From positions 1 through 64,000 of the forward strand of contig NZ_SRSO01000011.1 of NCBI RefSeq assembly GCF_004791695.1: a stretch of DNA of 64,000 nucleotides. Direction: 5' to 3'. Positions 45,992-55,230 of the stretch are shown here, piece after piece. The first letter of the stretch is position 1; each line of letters starts with the position of its first letter. The notes beneath the pieces were generated by a model, which was not told where the DNA came from, did no database searches, and saw only the letters and a list, made by a program, of their open reading frames with translations. This DNA is from Flavivirga rizhaonensis. GTDB taxonomy: Bacteria > Bacteroidota > Bacteroidia > Flavobacteriales > Flavobacteriaceae. The position numbers were made by a program, and so were the translations under genes.

Positions 45992-46648
45992 TTATTTTAT
46001 TCGCGATCTAATAAATTTGAATTGTCCATTATGGTTGGATTCATGCTCACAAACATGGAACCATTTACAATAGTTGTTTGTAGGCCCCCAAGGGAAATCA
46101 TTATCGACAGACATTAACCATTCGTCATCACGGTTTGCGAATTCTTTCAAGGTGTTTTCTCTTACTTCTGAAAGATGATTTAAGTAATAATCAAAATTAT
46201 TTCCCTTAATTTCCTTTCTTGCTTTTTCTCCCAAGCCAGAAGCTATAGTCCACTTATCAGCATCTTTTTTGGACCAGTCTCCCCATTTTTTATTTTCGAA
46301 CGTATGAATTTGATAAAAGCGCTCTGTAGCTGCTAAATGCATAAGCATTGCTCCAATAGTATTCGCATTTTTGTCAATCAAAAAATCCAGATCTGAGGTA
46401 CTCATATCTTTTACAGGCTCAAGAATAACCATTCGCATCCAGTTCATCATAGAGACTAACGTTCCAATATGAGGCGTATAGCCTTCTTTAGGTCCAACAA
46501 TATTAATGTCACCTTCTTGGGAGGCATTACCGAGTGGTTTTAGATGCGGTGCTGCAAATAAGTTGCTGGTTCCAAGAGCTCCAATGGTTAGTAAAGAAGA
46601 TGTCTTGATGAAATTTCTCCTGTTGACTGATTTTAATTTGTTTTCCAT
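45992..46648 (-). CDS. DinB family protein with Tat-like signal
   Basis: A 218-residue protein with an N-terminal twin-arginine motif NRRNFIK (R10, R11) and a hydrophobic stretch, followed by a DinB four-helix fold. The metal ligands of the DinB superfamily are visible in LMHLAATERFYQ (His) and HVCEHESNHNGQFKFIR (two His). It is probably exported in folded form. The function is unknown (DinB members include thiol transferases). It is followed downstream by a terminator and lies 24 bases from the end of the purL gene. Confidence 0.85.
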   Translation of the reverse strand: MENKLKSVNRRNFIKTSSLLTIGALGTSNLFAAPHLKPLGNASQEGDINIVGPKEGYTPHIGTLVSMMNWMRMVILEPVKDMSTSDLDFLIDKNANTIGAMLMHLAATERFYQIHTFENKKWGDWSKKDADKWTIASGLGEKARKEIKGNNFDYYLNHLSEVRENTLKEFANRDDEWLMSVDNDFPWGPTNNYCKWFHVCEHESNHNGQFKFIRSRIK

Positions 46649-46672
46649 AATGAGATTTAATATCTCATAAAT

Positions 46673-49600
46673 TTACTTATTTATTTCCAGAATCCACCTC
46701 TTAGCATTTACGAAAGCTTCTAACCATGGAGACACTTCATCTTTACGTCCATCAGGGTAGTTAGCCCAGTTCCATTGGAATGTAGAACGTTCTATATGTG
46801 GCATCGTTACTAAATGTCTTCCTGTTTTATCACTCATCATAGCGGTGTTAAAATCTGATCCATTTGGGTTATGAGGGTAGCCTTCATAACCATATTTAGC
46901 AACAATATGATATTTGTCTTCGGTGTATGGTAAATCAAATTTTCCTTCACCATGAGAAATCCAAACGCCTAAAGTGCTTCCTGCTAATGTTGAAAGCATT
47001 ACCGAATTGTTTTCTTGAATTTTAACCGATGTAAATGAACTTTCGTGTTTGTGCGAATTGTTATGAACCATTTTTCCATGAATATCATGTTCTGGATTTA
47101 TTAAATCTAATTCCATCCATAGCTGGCAGCCGTTACAAATACCAACAGATAAGGTGTCTTCTCTATCAAAGAAGTCTTTTATAACTTTATTCGCTTTTTC
47201 GTTGTACTTAATAGCTCCTGCCCATCCTTTAGCCGACCCTAAAACATCGGAGTTACTAAAACCTCCAACAGCTCCTAAAAACTGAATATCTTCAAGAGTT
47301 TCACGACCAGAGATTAAATCGGTCATATGTACATCCTTTACATCAAAACCAGCCAAATACATGGCATTTGCCATTTCGCGCTCTGAATTACTACCTTTTT
47401 CACGAAGTATGGCAGCTTTTGGCCTCTCGATACGATTCGTTTTGGACGAATCACTCGAAGTGACATTGGGTAGTTTTCCTGTAAACTGTTTTGGGAATAT
47501 GTATTGTAAAGGTTGATTTTTATAATTATTGAATCTGTCTTCAGCTAAATTATTTGCTGTTTGTTTTTGATCTAATAAGAACGATGTTTTGTACCAAACA
47601 TCACGTAATCTGGAAACCGTCATGGTGAATACTTCGGTATTATTAATAACACTTAGAGTATCGCTTTCCGTTACTTTTCCAATATTATGAAATTCAATAT
47701 TAGCTTCTGTTAAAACAGATTCAATAGAAGTATCTTTAGCTTGAATTACAATCCCTGAATTTTCAGCAAATAATATTTTGAACGAATCTTTTTCGTTTAG
47801 AGAAGATAAGTCTAATTCTGCTCCTGTATTCACATCAGCAAAACAAAGTTCTAATAATGTTGTGATTAATCCACCAGAAGCAACATCATGTCCTGCAACG
47901 ATTTGATCGTTTACGATTAAGCTTTGTACCGTATTAAATACATTTTTTACATAAGCTGCGTCTTTAACATTTGGAGCATCGTTTCCTATTTTGTTAAGGA
48001 CTTGAGCAAAGGAACTTCCTCCTAATTTAAAATCATCCTGAGAGATATTGATATAGTAAATATCGCCGCCGTTTTTCTTGAAAACTGGCTCAACAATTTT
48101 ATTTATATCGTTACAATTTGCTCCTGTCGAAATAATAACCGTACCAGGAGAAATCACTTCTTCATTCGGGTATTTTTGTTTCATTGAAAGCGAATCTTTT
48201 CCTGTCGGGACATTGATTCCTAAATCGATAGCAAACTCTGAAACCGCTTTTACAGCTTCATATAAACGAGCATCCTCACCTTCATTTTTACAAGGCCACA
48301 TCCAGTTTGCAGATAATGATACGTTTTTTAAACCATCTTTTAAGGGGGCCCAAATAAGATTAGTTAAAGCCTCAGTGATTGAATTTCTACTACCAGCTAC
48401 TGGATTAATCAATCCAGAAATAGGTGAGTGGCCAATAGAGGTTGCAATACCTTCTTTGCCTTTATAATCTAATGCCATAACTCCCACATTATTTAATGGT
48501 AATTGTAAAGACCCTACACATTGTTGTTTTGCAACTTTACCACCAACACAACGATCTACTTTGTTTGTTAACCAATCTTTACAAGCTACAGCTTCAAGTT
48601 GCAATACCTGGTCCAGGTAGTTGTGAAATTCATCAGAATTATAACTAACATCACTGTAGTTTCTTTCTAAGGTCTTATCTGTCATGATTGTTTTAGGTGA
48701 ACTTCCAAACATATCTTCCATGGCTAAATCCATAGGTTTGTTGCCTTTGGTTTTAGATTGGAACGTAAATCGGCCATCTCCTGTAACATCGCCAACAGTG
48801 TACATTGGAGAACGTTCGCGATCTGCTATTTTATTAAGTGTGTCTATATGTTCTTCGGAAATCACTAAGCCCATACGTTCTTGTGACTCGTTCCCGATTA
48901 TTTCTTTATCTGATAATGTTGGGTCACCAACAGGTAAAGCATCTAGATTTATTTTTCCACCTGTATCTTCAACTAATTCAGAGAGACAGTTTAGATGTCC
49001 ACCAGCACCGTGATCGTGAATGGAAACGATAAAGTTTTCATCACTTTCTACCATACCACGAACGGCATTAGCAGCACGTTTTTGCATTTCCGGATTAGAA
49101 CGTTGTACGGCGTTTAATTCGATTCCTGAAGCGAATTCTCCAGTATCTGCTGAAGACACAGCTGCACCGCCCATACCAATGCGGTAATTTTCACCACCAA
49201 GAATCACTATTTTATCACCCGTTTTTGGTGTGTCCTTTAAGGCTTGTTCTGCTTTGCTATAACCAATTCCACCAGCTTGCATAATGACTTTATCGAAACC
49301 AATTTTGCGAAGAGGCCCTTCGACTGCGTTCAGGGTGGCATCATTATTTTCATCGTATTCGAAAGTTAGAACAGATCCGCAAATAAGGGGTTGCCCGAAC
49401 TTGTTACCAAAGTCTGAAGCTCCATTGGATGCTTTTATTAAAATATCCATTGGTGTCTGGTATAGCCAATCGCGTTCTTCAACACCTTTTTCCCAAGGTC
49501 TGTTTTCTTCTAAACGAGAATAAGACGTCATGTATACTGCGGTTCCTGCCAAAGGAATAGAACCTTTTCCACCAGCCAATCTATCTCTAATTTCTCCACC

Positions 49601-50395
49601 TGAACCCGTTGCAGCACCATTAAAAGGTTCAACTGTGGTTGGGAAGTTGTGTGTTTCCGCTTTAAGTGAAATAACAGATTCGAATTCTTCTGTAGTATAG
49701 TAGTCTGGAATATCTGCACGTTTTGGTGCAAATTGCTCCACTTTTGGACCTTTTACAAAAGCCACATTATCTTTATAAGCAGACACAATATCGTTAGGAT
49801 TTGCTTCTGATGTTTGTCTGATCATTTTAAAAAGCGACGCAGGCTTTTCTTCTTCATCAATTACAAATGTTCCGTTAAATATTTTGTGTCGACAGTGTTC
49901 TGAGTTTACTTGTGAAAATCCAAAAACTTCAGAGTCAGTTAATGGTCTGCCTATTTTTTTAGAAACACCTTTTAAATATTTAACTTCTTCATCACTTAAC
50001 GATAACCCTTCTTGTTGGTTGTAAGCTGCAATATCTTCAATATCTAGAATGGCCTCAGGTTGAATATCTATGGTAAAAGAGTTTTGATTTAATCCATTGA
50101 ATTTCTCCGAAATCATTGGATCGAATGCTTTAAAACCTTCAGAAACAGCTTCGAATTCTTCAATTCTGATAATATCAGAAATCCCCATATTTTGAGTGAT
50201 TTCTACAGCATTTGTACTCCAAGGTGTTATCATGGCTGCACGCGGACCAACAAAAAAAGCATCGAGAGATGCTTGTTGTATTTTTGGCTGGTTGCCAAAT
50301 AACCACGTTAATTTTGAAGTGGTTTCAGTTGATAATTCTTTTGTTGTTTGAACAGCAAACACTTTGCTGGTTACGTTTCCAAAGAAATGAATCAT
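46673..50395 (-). CDS. purL: phosphoribosylformylglycinamidine synthase
   Basis: The 1240-residue single-chain form of PurL that turns FGAR plus glutamine and ATP into FGAM in purine synthesis. The synthase domains carry AETHNFPTTVEPFNGAATGSG (given by its parts KAETHNFPT and GAATGSGGE), and the C-terminal glutamine amidotransferase has the nucleophile Cys in VGICNGCQLW and His/Glu in PHIERSTF and SHGEG. Length and domain order are complete. A TAAATTTG promoter element lies 34 bases upstream. The DinB gene follows. Confidence 0.96.
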   Translation of the reverse strand: MIHFFGNVTSKVFAVQTTKELSTETTSKLTWLFGNQPKIQQASLDAFFVGPRAAMITPWSTNAVEITQNMGISDIIRIEEFEAVSEGFKAFDPMISEKFNGLNQNSFTIDIQPEAILDIEDIAAYNQQEGLSLSDEEVKYLKGVSKKIGRPLTDSEVFGFSQVNSEHCRHKIFNGTFVIDEEEKPASLFKMIRQTSEANPNDIVSAYKDNVAFVKGPKVEQFAPKRADIPDYYTTEEFESVISLKAETHNFPTTVEPFNGAATGSGGEIRDRLAGGKGSIPLAGTAVYMTSYSRLEENRPWEKGVEERDWLYQTPMDILIKASNGASDFGNKFGQPLICGSVLTFEYDENNDATLNAVEGPLRKIGFDKVIMQAGGIGYSKAEQALKDTPKTGDKIVILGGENYRIGMGGAAVSSADTGEFASGIELNAVQRSNPEMQKRAANAVRGMVESDENFIVSIHDHGAGGHLNCLSELVEDTGGKINLDALPVGDPTLSDKEIIGNESQERMGLVISEEHIDTLNKIADRERSPMYTVGDVTGDGRFTFQSKTKGNKPMDLAMEDMFGSSPKTIMTDKTLERNYSDVSYNSDEFHNYLDQVLQLEAVACKDWLTNKVDRCVGGKVAKQQCVGSLQLPLNNVGVMALDYKGKEGIATSIGHSPISGLINPVAGSRNSITEALTNLIWAPLKDGLKNVSLSANWMWPCKNEGEDARLYEAVKAVSEFAIDLGINVPTGKDSLSMKQKYPNEEVISPGTVIISTGANCNDINKIVEPVFKKNGGDIYYINISQDDFKLGGSSFAQVLNKIGNDAPNVKDAAYVKNVFNTVQSLIVNDQIVAGHDVASGGLITTLLELCFADVNTGAELDLSSLNEKDSFKILFAENSGIVIQAKDTSIESVLTEANIEFHNIGKVTESDTLSVINNTEVFTMTVSRLRDVWYKTSFLLDQKQTANNLAEDRFNNYKNQPLQYIFPKQFTGKLPNVTSSDSSKTNRIERPKAAILREKGSNSEREMANAMYLAGFDVKDVHMTDLISGRETLEDIQFLGAVGGFSNSDVLGSAKGWAGAIKYNEKANKVIKDFFDREDTLSVGICNGCQLWMELDLINPEHDIHGKMVHNNSHKHESSFTSVKIQENNSVMLSTLAGSTLGVWISHGEGKFDLPYTEDKYHIVAKYGYEGYPHNPNGSDFNTAMMSDKTGRHLVTMPHIERSTFQWNWANYPDGRKDEVSPWLEAFVNAKRWILEINK

Positions 50396-50428
50396 TATGT
50401 CTTGATTTGTGTGTGTTTAAAGAAAGTG

Positions 50429-50436
50429 CAAATTTA
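50429..50436 (-). promoter_or_regulatory. -7 element of the purL promoter
   Basis: On the minus strand TAAATTTG, a perfect match to TAnnTTTG, lies 34 bases upstream of the purL ATG. A clear -33 TTG was not found. No purine riboswitch or repeated operator was seen. Confidence 0.5.
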
Positions 50437-50594
50437 CTTCTTTTTAGTCGAATTTCATGCAAAAATATAGTGGTGAAAATGGAGAGTTATTCACGAGGTT
50501 TTAAACATAGGGAATTACCTTGTTTTATGAACAAAAAAATACAAACCATTTGGTTTGCGCTTATCTCATTATTATATGTTGTAGGTAATTATTT

Positions 50595-50765
50595 TTAAAT
50601 CGGGAGTGATTTAATATTGCTCAATGTCTTTTTAGCTAATTCTATTTTTTCAGGGAACAATTCTTTGTCTTTAATATCTTTGGCAATACTAGATAGCCTC
50701 TCTTTTGTCGTTTTTGACATAGAAAGCACTTTTGTCGCTTTTAGTATTTGTTTTTTTCTTCCCAT
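50595..50765 (-). CDS. 56-residue basic small protein downstream of DUF6934
   Basis: The minus strand reads 56 codons from ATG 50765 (MGRKKQILKATKVLSMSKTT) to TAA 50595, ending LAKKTLSNIKSLPI. It is Lys-rich and largely helical. It starts 27 bases after the stop of the DUF6934 gene, so the two form one unit. The codon use looks normal for the genome. The family is not recognised. A toxin-antitoxin or adaptor pair with DUF6934 is a possibility, not shown. Confidence 0.55.
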   Translation of the reverse strand: MGRKKQILKATKVLSMSKTTKERLSSIAKDIKDKELFPEKIELAKKTLSNIKSLPI

Positions 50766-50792
50766 TTTTTCTAAATGTTATACAAATTTACT

Positions 50793-51335
50793 TCATTTTT
50801 TCTTAAAAACCAAAATGCCAACATATTCACTTTCAGATATGTATTGGGATAATGTAGCTTTTTTTTCATTTGTTAACCCTAAAAATGTATACTCTTTACT
50901 TAACTCAACGAAGTTTCTATTTAGATAGTATCTGTAAGTTTTAATTCTCCTGTTAAAATTTTTACATACATCTTCACAGTTCTTTTTGCAATTGGTTTTG
51001 CAAAGTTCTTTAAATTTATCAGCACTATCACTGCCCTGTACCCAAATAGCGGCATCTTCGTTTTCTTTAAAGAATTGAGGAATGGTATTTAGTACCGTAC
51101 TAAATACTTTTCTCATATCTCCATTATTACTATTTGAATCATCAAAAATATTGCCATTTTCTTCATTGTAATCTCCAAAACCTAAATTATAGATAACTTT
51201 TCCATTTCTTTTGGCTACAGGGGTATATTCTATCGCTTTAATTATTGATTTATACCCTTTACTTTCGAATAAGTACTGAATTTTTCGTGTTTTAGATTTT
51301 AGGAGTTCGGTTTTATAAGCAGGTATGTTGTTCAA
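50793..51335 (-). CDS. DUF6934 family protein with Cys-rich insertion
   Basis: A 180-residue protein: the central block KVIYNLGFGDYNEENG, NNGDMRKVFSTVLNTIPQF and AAIWVQGSDSADKF is characteristic of DUF6934, a family common in Bacteroidetes and often beside small genes. After the usual core a segment CKTNCKKNCEDVC adds four evenly spaced cysteines (CxxxCxxxCxxxC), which looks like an added metal-binding or redox element. Function is unknown. A basic 56-residue protein is encoded 27 bases downstream. Confidence 0.75.
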   Translation of the reverse strand: MNNIPAYKTELLKSKTRKIQYLFESKGYKSIIKAIEYTPVAKRNGKVIYNLGFGDYNEENGNIFDDSNSNNGDMRKVFSTVLNTIPQFFKENEDAAIWVQGSDSADKFKELCKTNCKKNCEDVCKNFNRRIKTYRYYLNRNFVELSKEYTFLGLTNEKKATLSQYISESEYVGILVFKKK

Positions 51336-51404
51336 TATCTGAGGCTTTTATATTCAAAGGTAATATTTTTTTTACGTTTTGTGAATTTGGTATGTTTGTG
51401 GTTT

Positions 51405-51434
51405 TGTCATTCCTGTGCGAAGACAGGAATGACA
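51405..51434. repeat. dispersed-type hairpin GTCATTCCTGT
   Basis: Arms TGTCATTCCTGT and ACAGGAATGACA, perfect over 12 bases, with loop GCGAAG. It resembles the widespread intergenic GTCATTCC(T)GCG hairpins. It begins just after the fructosamine kinase stop (minus strand) and may stabilise or end that message. Confidence 0.65.
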
Positions 51435-51438
51435 GAAT

Positions 51439-52299
51439 CTAGAAATACTTTTTTAAAATAGATAACACAGAACCATAATAAGAATTACCAAATAAATTTA
51501 AATGTACTAATAAGTAATAGAGCTGATAGATTTCTATTCTTGCAGAGCTATGCTCGTCTGTTTCAAAATTAGAATAATAAGTGTCATAAAAACACACACT
51601 AAAACCACCAAATAGTTTAGTCATGGCAATATCCACTTCATGATGTCCGTAATAAACAGCAGGGTCGATGAGGTAAGGTGTGCCATTTTTTGAAATAAGA
51701 AAATTTCCATTCCATAAATCGCCATGTAATAAGGCTGGTTTTATACCTGCAAACAGTGGCTCTAAGGTTTCTTTTATTTTTTGTGAAGATGGATACTCAT
51801 TTTTAGAAAGTAACTGTTTTTGTTTGGCTAGTTCTATTTGAGGTTGTAAACGTTCTGTTGTGTAAAAATCGACCCAAGTAGTATTTGGTTTATTACTTTG
51901 ATGTAAACTGCCGATAAAATTATCTTGATCTAAACCAAAATTGTCAGAAGTGCATTGATGTAATTGAGCTAATTGATTTCCTAAGTTTTTATAATCTGAA
52001 GATGAAGCTGATTTACTATCAATAAACTCCATGAGTAGAAAAGCAACATTTTGAAAGGTATCACAGGCTAAAACTTTTGGCGTTTTTATGGTATTTGTTT
52101 TTCTAATGACTTGCAATCCGTAAGCTTCAATTTGAAACATGTTTGAAGCGTTTGATACATTATTGGATTTTAAAAAATAGGCGTTATTTGAGGTTTCAAT
52201 TTTAAAAGCTTCTGAGATATCTCCACCACGAACTGGCGAAACTTTTGTGATTGATTCGTTTAGTATATTTGATAGAAGTGATTTTAAATCATTATTCAT
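51439..52299 (-). CDS. fructosamine kinase family protein
   Basis: A 286-residue protein-kinase-like enzyme with the brenner-type motif LLHGDLWNGNFL, the metal-binding YLIDPAVYYGHHEVDIAMTKLFGG and an N-terminal KSNN-type ATP lysine (FLKSN). Fructosamine kinases phosphorylate sugar adducts on proteins and reverse early glycation; bacterial members act on ribulosamine/erythrulosamine. The length is full. The RibD/DHFR-like gene starts upstream with a 19-base gap, so the two may be co-transcribed. Confidence 0.9.
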   Translation of the reverse strand: MNNDLKSLLSNILNESITKVSPVRGGDISEAFKIETSNNAYFLKSNNVSNASNMFQIEAYGLQVIRKTNTIKTPKVLACDTFQNVAFLLMEFIDSKSASSSDYKNLGNQLAQLHQCTSDNFGLDQDNFIGSLHQSNKPNTTWVDFYTTERLQPQIELAKQKQLLSKNEYPSSQKIKETLEPLFAGIKPALLHGDLWNGNFLISKNGTPYLIDPAVYYGHHEVDIAMTKLFGGFSVCFYDTYYSNFETDEHSSARIEIYQLYYLLVHLNLFGNSYYGSVLSILKKYF

Positions 52300-52318
52300 G
52301 ATTTAAAAATAGTAAAGT

Positions 52319-52858
52319 TTATTTTTTTCGTTGATAATGACTTTGAACAATCTGATCTAAAAATACTTCCGTTTTAACATGATTGAACACTAGTGATTTT
52401 GGAAGGACATCAAATAATGGAATACCATCTCCTAGCAAAATTGGAATAGTGGTGAGTCTAAGCTCGTCAATTAAATCGGCTTTAAGAAAATTTTGAACTG
52501 TTTTTCCGCCATCTATATACAGGTTATTAAAACCCTTTTTGTGAATAGTGTCTAAAACATCACGTTCTTTTCCATGTAGGAAAGTTACTTGATCTTTAAG
52601 ATTCTTTGGAACTTCTTTAAGCGAATGACTTAAAACAAATACGTGTTTTTTATAGGGCCAGTCAATATCAAAATCAATAACGGTTTTAAATGTTGTTTTT
52701 CCCATTATAATAGCATCTATTTCCTCCATTAAATCATAATAGCCCATACCATGTTGATCTGGGTTTGGTATCATATCTAACCAATCCAATTCGCCATTTT
52801 TTCCCGCGATGAAACCGTCTAAGCTTTTACCTATAAACACGATGTTTTTATATTCCAT
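52319..52858 (-). CDS. dihydrofolate reductase family protein (RibD C-terminal type)
   Basis: A 179-residue reductase-like protein. MEYKNIVFIGKSLDGFIAGKNGELDWL at the start (seen as VFIGKSLDGFIAG) and IIMGKTTFKTV, NLYIDGGKTVQNFL and IPLLDG-type IPILLGDGIPLF are the typical blocks of the RibD C-terminal/DHFR-like group. It is not a true DHFR; the substrate is unknown, presumably a pterin- or pyrimidine-like compound with NADPH. Confidence 0.85.
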   Translation of the reverse strand: MEYKNIVFIGKSLDGFIAGKNGELDWLDMIPNPDQHGMGYYDLMEEIDAIIMGKTTFKTVIDFDIDWPYKKHVFVLSHSLKEVPKNLKDQVTFLHGKERDVLDTIHKKGFNNLYIDGGKTVQNFLKADLIDELRLTTIPILLGDGIPLFDVLPKSLVFNHVKTEVFLDQIVQSHYQRKK

Positions 52859-52938
52859 ACTCAGTTTTAAATTTATTTAAAAAGAATATAAAAATAGAAG
52901 ATTCAAAAAGTAAATACAGAATTATAAACAAAAAGTTA

Positions 52939-54153
52939 TTAACTCTTTCTCTCTAAGAGCGCCATATAGAATCCGTCAAATCCAGAAGTATGAGCAAAAA
53001 CATTTTTATCTTTTATTAAAGAGAAATCCGCGCCAGCTTCAGATTTTAAAAAGGTCTTTACTTGATTTTGGTTTTCAGACGGTAACACAGAACAGGTTGC
53101 ATACACTAATTTACCTTCTGGTTTTACCATTCTGGAATATTGCTGTAATACGTCTTGTTGAGTGACTCTAATTCTATCTAAAAACTCAGGTTCTAATTTC
53201 CACTTAGCATCTGGATTTCTACGTAAAACACCTAATCCAGAACAAGGAGCATCAATTAAAACACGGTCTGCCTTATTATGTAGTTTTTTTATCGGTTTAG
53301 TAGAATCAATAACTTTCAATTCCACGTTATGGACACCATTACGTCTGGCTCTAACTTTTAATTTTTTGAGTTTACTTTCGTAAATATCCATGGCAATAAT
53401 CTGACCTTTATTTTCCATCAATGAGGCAATGTGTAAGGTTTTACCACCAGCACCGGCACAAGTATCAACCACTTTCATACCTGGTTTTACATCTAGAAAA
53501 TCGGCTACCAATTGTGATGATGCATCTTGAACTTCAAAAAGTCCGTTTTGAAAAGCATCTGTTACAAAAACGTTGGCACGTTCTATTAGTTTAAGTGCAG
53601 AATCATGACCTTTGATGAATTCGGTTTCAATACCTTGGTCATGCAAGATGTTTTGTAATTTTTCTTTAGTGGTTTTAAGTGTATTGGTTCTTAAAATAAC
53701 GTCAGCTTGTTCATTTTGTTTTGCTATTTCTTTGGTCCACTTTGCTTCACCTAGTTCTTTTAAACCTACATTATCAATCCAATCAGGAATGGATTCTCTA
53801 AGTTTTCTGATTTTAGAAAGTTCGTCAAAACGTCCTTTGATTTTTCGGGTAGGTGTACTTTCAAAATATTTCCAATCGGGTAATTTTATCCCTTTCAAAG
53901 TGGCCCAAACAGCAAACATGCGCCATAAGTTGTCTCTATCAAAAGGTTCTTTTACTTCGGCAATTTCAGCATACAAACGTTTCCAACGTACAATATCATA
54001 TGTAGTTTCAGCAACAAAAGCTCTATCTCGAGCTCCCCAACGTTTATCTCGTTTTAATAGTTGTTGAATTACTTTATCGGCATATTTACCTTCATTAAAA
54101 ATTAAGGTTAATCCATCTATAACAGAAAAGCAAAGGTTTCTATGTAATCGCAT
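52939..54153 (-). CDS. RsmB/NOP family rRNA (cytosine-5) methyltransferase
   Basis: A 404-residue SAM-dependent methyltransferase. The SAM motif is KVVDTCAGAGGKTLHIAS, motif IV is IDAPCSGLGVLRRNPDAKW with one catalytic Cys and motif VI is YATCSVLPSENQNQ with the nucleophile Cys. An N-terminal NusB-like helical part precedes it. It likely methylates rRNA, as RsmB does with 16S C967. It is divergent from the sigma factor gene at 54294. Confidence 0.9.
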   Translation of the reverse strand: MRLHRNLCFSVIDGLTLIFNEGKYADKVIQQLLKRDKRWGARDRAFVAETTYDIVRWKRLYAEIAEVKEPFDRDNLWRMFAVWATLKGIKLPDWKYFESTPTRKIKGRFDELSKIRKLRESIPDWIDNVGLKELGEAKWTKEIAKQNEQADVILRTNTLKTTKEKLQNILHDQGIETEFIKGHDSALKLIERANVFVTDAFQNGLFEVQDASSQLVADFLDVKPGMKVVDTCAGAGGKTLHIASLMENKGQIIAMDIYESKLKKLKVRARRNGVHNVELKVIDSTKPIKKLHNKADRVLIDAPCSGLGVLRRNPDAKWKLEPEFLDRIRVTQQDVLQQYSRMVKPEGKLVYATCSVLPSENQNQVKTFLKSEAGADFSLIKDKNVFAHTSGFDGFYMALLERKS

Positions 54154-54293
54154 TTTTCAGATCTCTGTGTTCAGTATTTAGTAAGCAATTATGGCCACTA
54201 AACTAAAACTGAACAAGTTTAAATTATTAAGGCTGCAAAGTTACGTTTAATTCAGCAATTAATTTCCTAATTTGCGCGTATTAAAAGACACAT

Positions 54294-54872
54294 TTGACTG
54301 AGCAAAATTTTATTAATGATTTAAATGCAGGAAAACAATCTGCTTATAGTAAACTGATTGACGATTTTCAGGATAAAGTATTTGCTACTTGCATATCATT
54401 TGTGCCAAATAAAGAAGATGCCGAAGATATTGCTCAAGATGTTTTTGTAGAAGTTTTTAAGTCGATTGGTAAATTTAAAGGTAATTCTAAACTATCAACT
54501 TGGATCTATCGTATTGCAACTAATAAATGTTTAGAATTTATAAGGAAAAGGAATACTAAAAAACGTTTTGCCTTTTTACAATCTATAATGGGAAACGATT
54601 TGCCGATGGATAAAAGTAAATACTTTACGGAGATGAATCATCCTGGGATTATTTTGGAGAATAAGGAAAAAAGTGAAACGTTATTTCTTGCTATTAATCA
54701 ATTGTCTGAAGAACAAAGAACCGTATTTACGCTTAGTAAGATTGATGGTATGAGTAATAAAGAGATAGGAAAAATTATTAATAAAAGTGTGTCTTCGGTG
54801 GAGTCCTTAATGTTTAGGGCGAAGAAAAATTTACAAGAATTATTAGAGAATTTTTATAAAAATGAAAACTAA
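54294..54872 (+). CDS. ECF-type RNA polymerase sigma factor
   Basis: A 192-residue extracytoplasmic-function sigma factor. Region 2 reads DAEDIAQDVFVEVFKSIGKF with STWIYRIATNKCLEFIRKR after it, and region 4 reads LSEEQRTVFTLSKIDGMSNKEIG. The start is TTG 54294; no ATG lies in the frame near it. It is followed by a small membrane protein (possible anti-sigma factor), a Spy/CpxP-like protein and a surface-protein cluster, so it likely responds to envelope or metal stress. Confidence 0.9.
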   Translation: MTEQNFINDLNAGKQSAYSKLIDDFQDKVFATCISFVPNKEDAEDIAQDVFVEVFKSIGKFKGNSKLSTWIYRIATNKCLEFIRKRNTKKRFAFLQSIMGNDLPMDKSKYFTEMNHPGIILENKEKSETLFLAINQLSEEQRTVFTLSKIDGMSNKEIGKIINKSVSSVESLMFRAKKNLQELLENFYKNEN

Positions 54873-54912
54873 CGCAAGTTTTTAAAAGTTATTGCATCTA
54901 ACAATATATAAC

Positions 54913-55224
54913 ATGGAAACAAATAAAAATATAACGAATAAGATTAAGGATACTTTAAATGCTATGGATGCTATTGAAGCCGTTAAAGTATCTCCATTTT
55001 TTAAAGATCAAACCATGCAAAGATTGTTTACTGAGAAAGAGGAAGAACAATTAATATGGCCTTGGTTTTCTTTTAAATTACAATTGGCAACCTTAGTCTG
55101 TGTTATTGTTTTAAATGTATTAGCATTTACACAATTAAACTCTAACGAATATGATAGTAATATTAACGAGTTTGCAGAAACTTATGGCTTGTCTTCAAGT
55201 TCGGATATATCATTATTTAATTAA
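54913..55224 (+). CDS. small membrane protein, possible anti-sigma factor
   Basis: A 103-residue protein with an N-terminal acidic helical part (METNKNITNKIKDTLNAMDA), one membrane helix near residue 60-80 (LATLVCVIVLNVLAFTQL) and a short periplasmic tail. It starts 40 bases after the sigma factor gene. The topology and position suit an anti-sigma factor, but no ZAS zinc motif (HxxxCxxC) is visible. ATG 54913 is preferred over 54892 because the first seven codons are not needed for the helix. Confidence 0.6.
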   Translation: METNKNITNKIKDTLNAMDAIEAVKVSPFFKDQTMQRLFTEKEEEQLIWPWFSFKLQLATLVCVIVLNVLAFTQLNSNEYDSNINEFAETYGLSSSSDISLFN

Positions 55225-55230
55225 ATCATT

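Noticed and set aside
48078..49523. Plus-strand frames opposite purL
   Set aside because: They are antisense shadows of the conserved PurL gene, with no start context or recognisable domain.
50617..50928. Plus-strand 103-codon frame around 50617
   Set aside because: The minus strand carries a better-supported 56-codon gene and the end of DUF6934 across the same bases.
51405..51434. GTCATTCCTGT hairpin as an intrinsic terminator
   Set aside because: The stem is perfect but there is no T-run on the minus strand; it fits a dispersed intergenic hairpin better.
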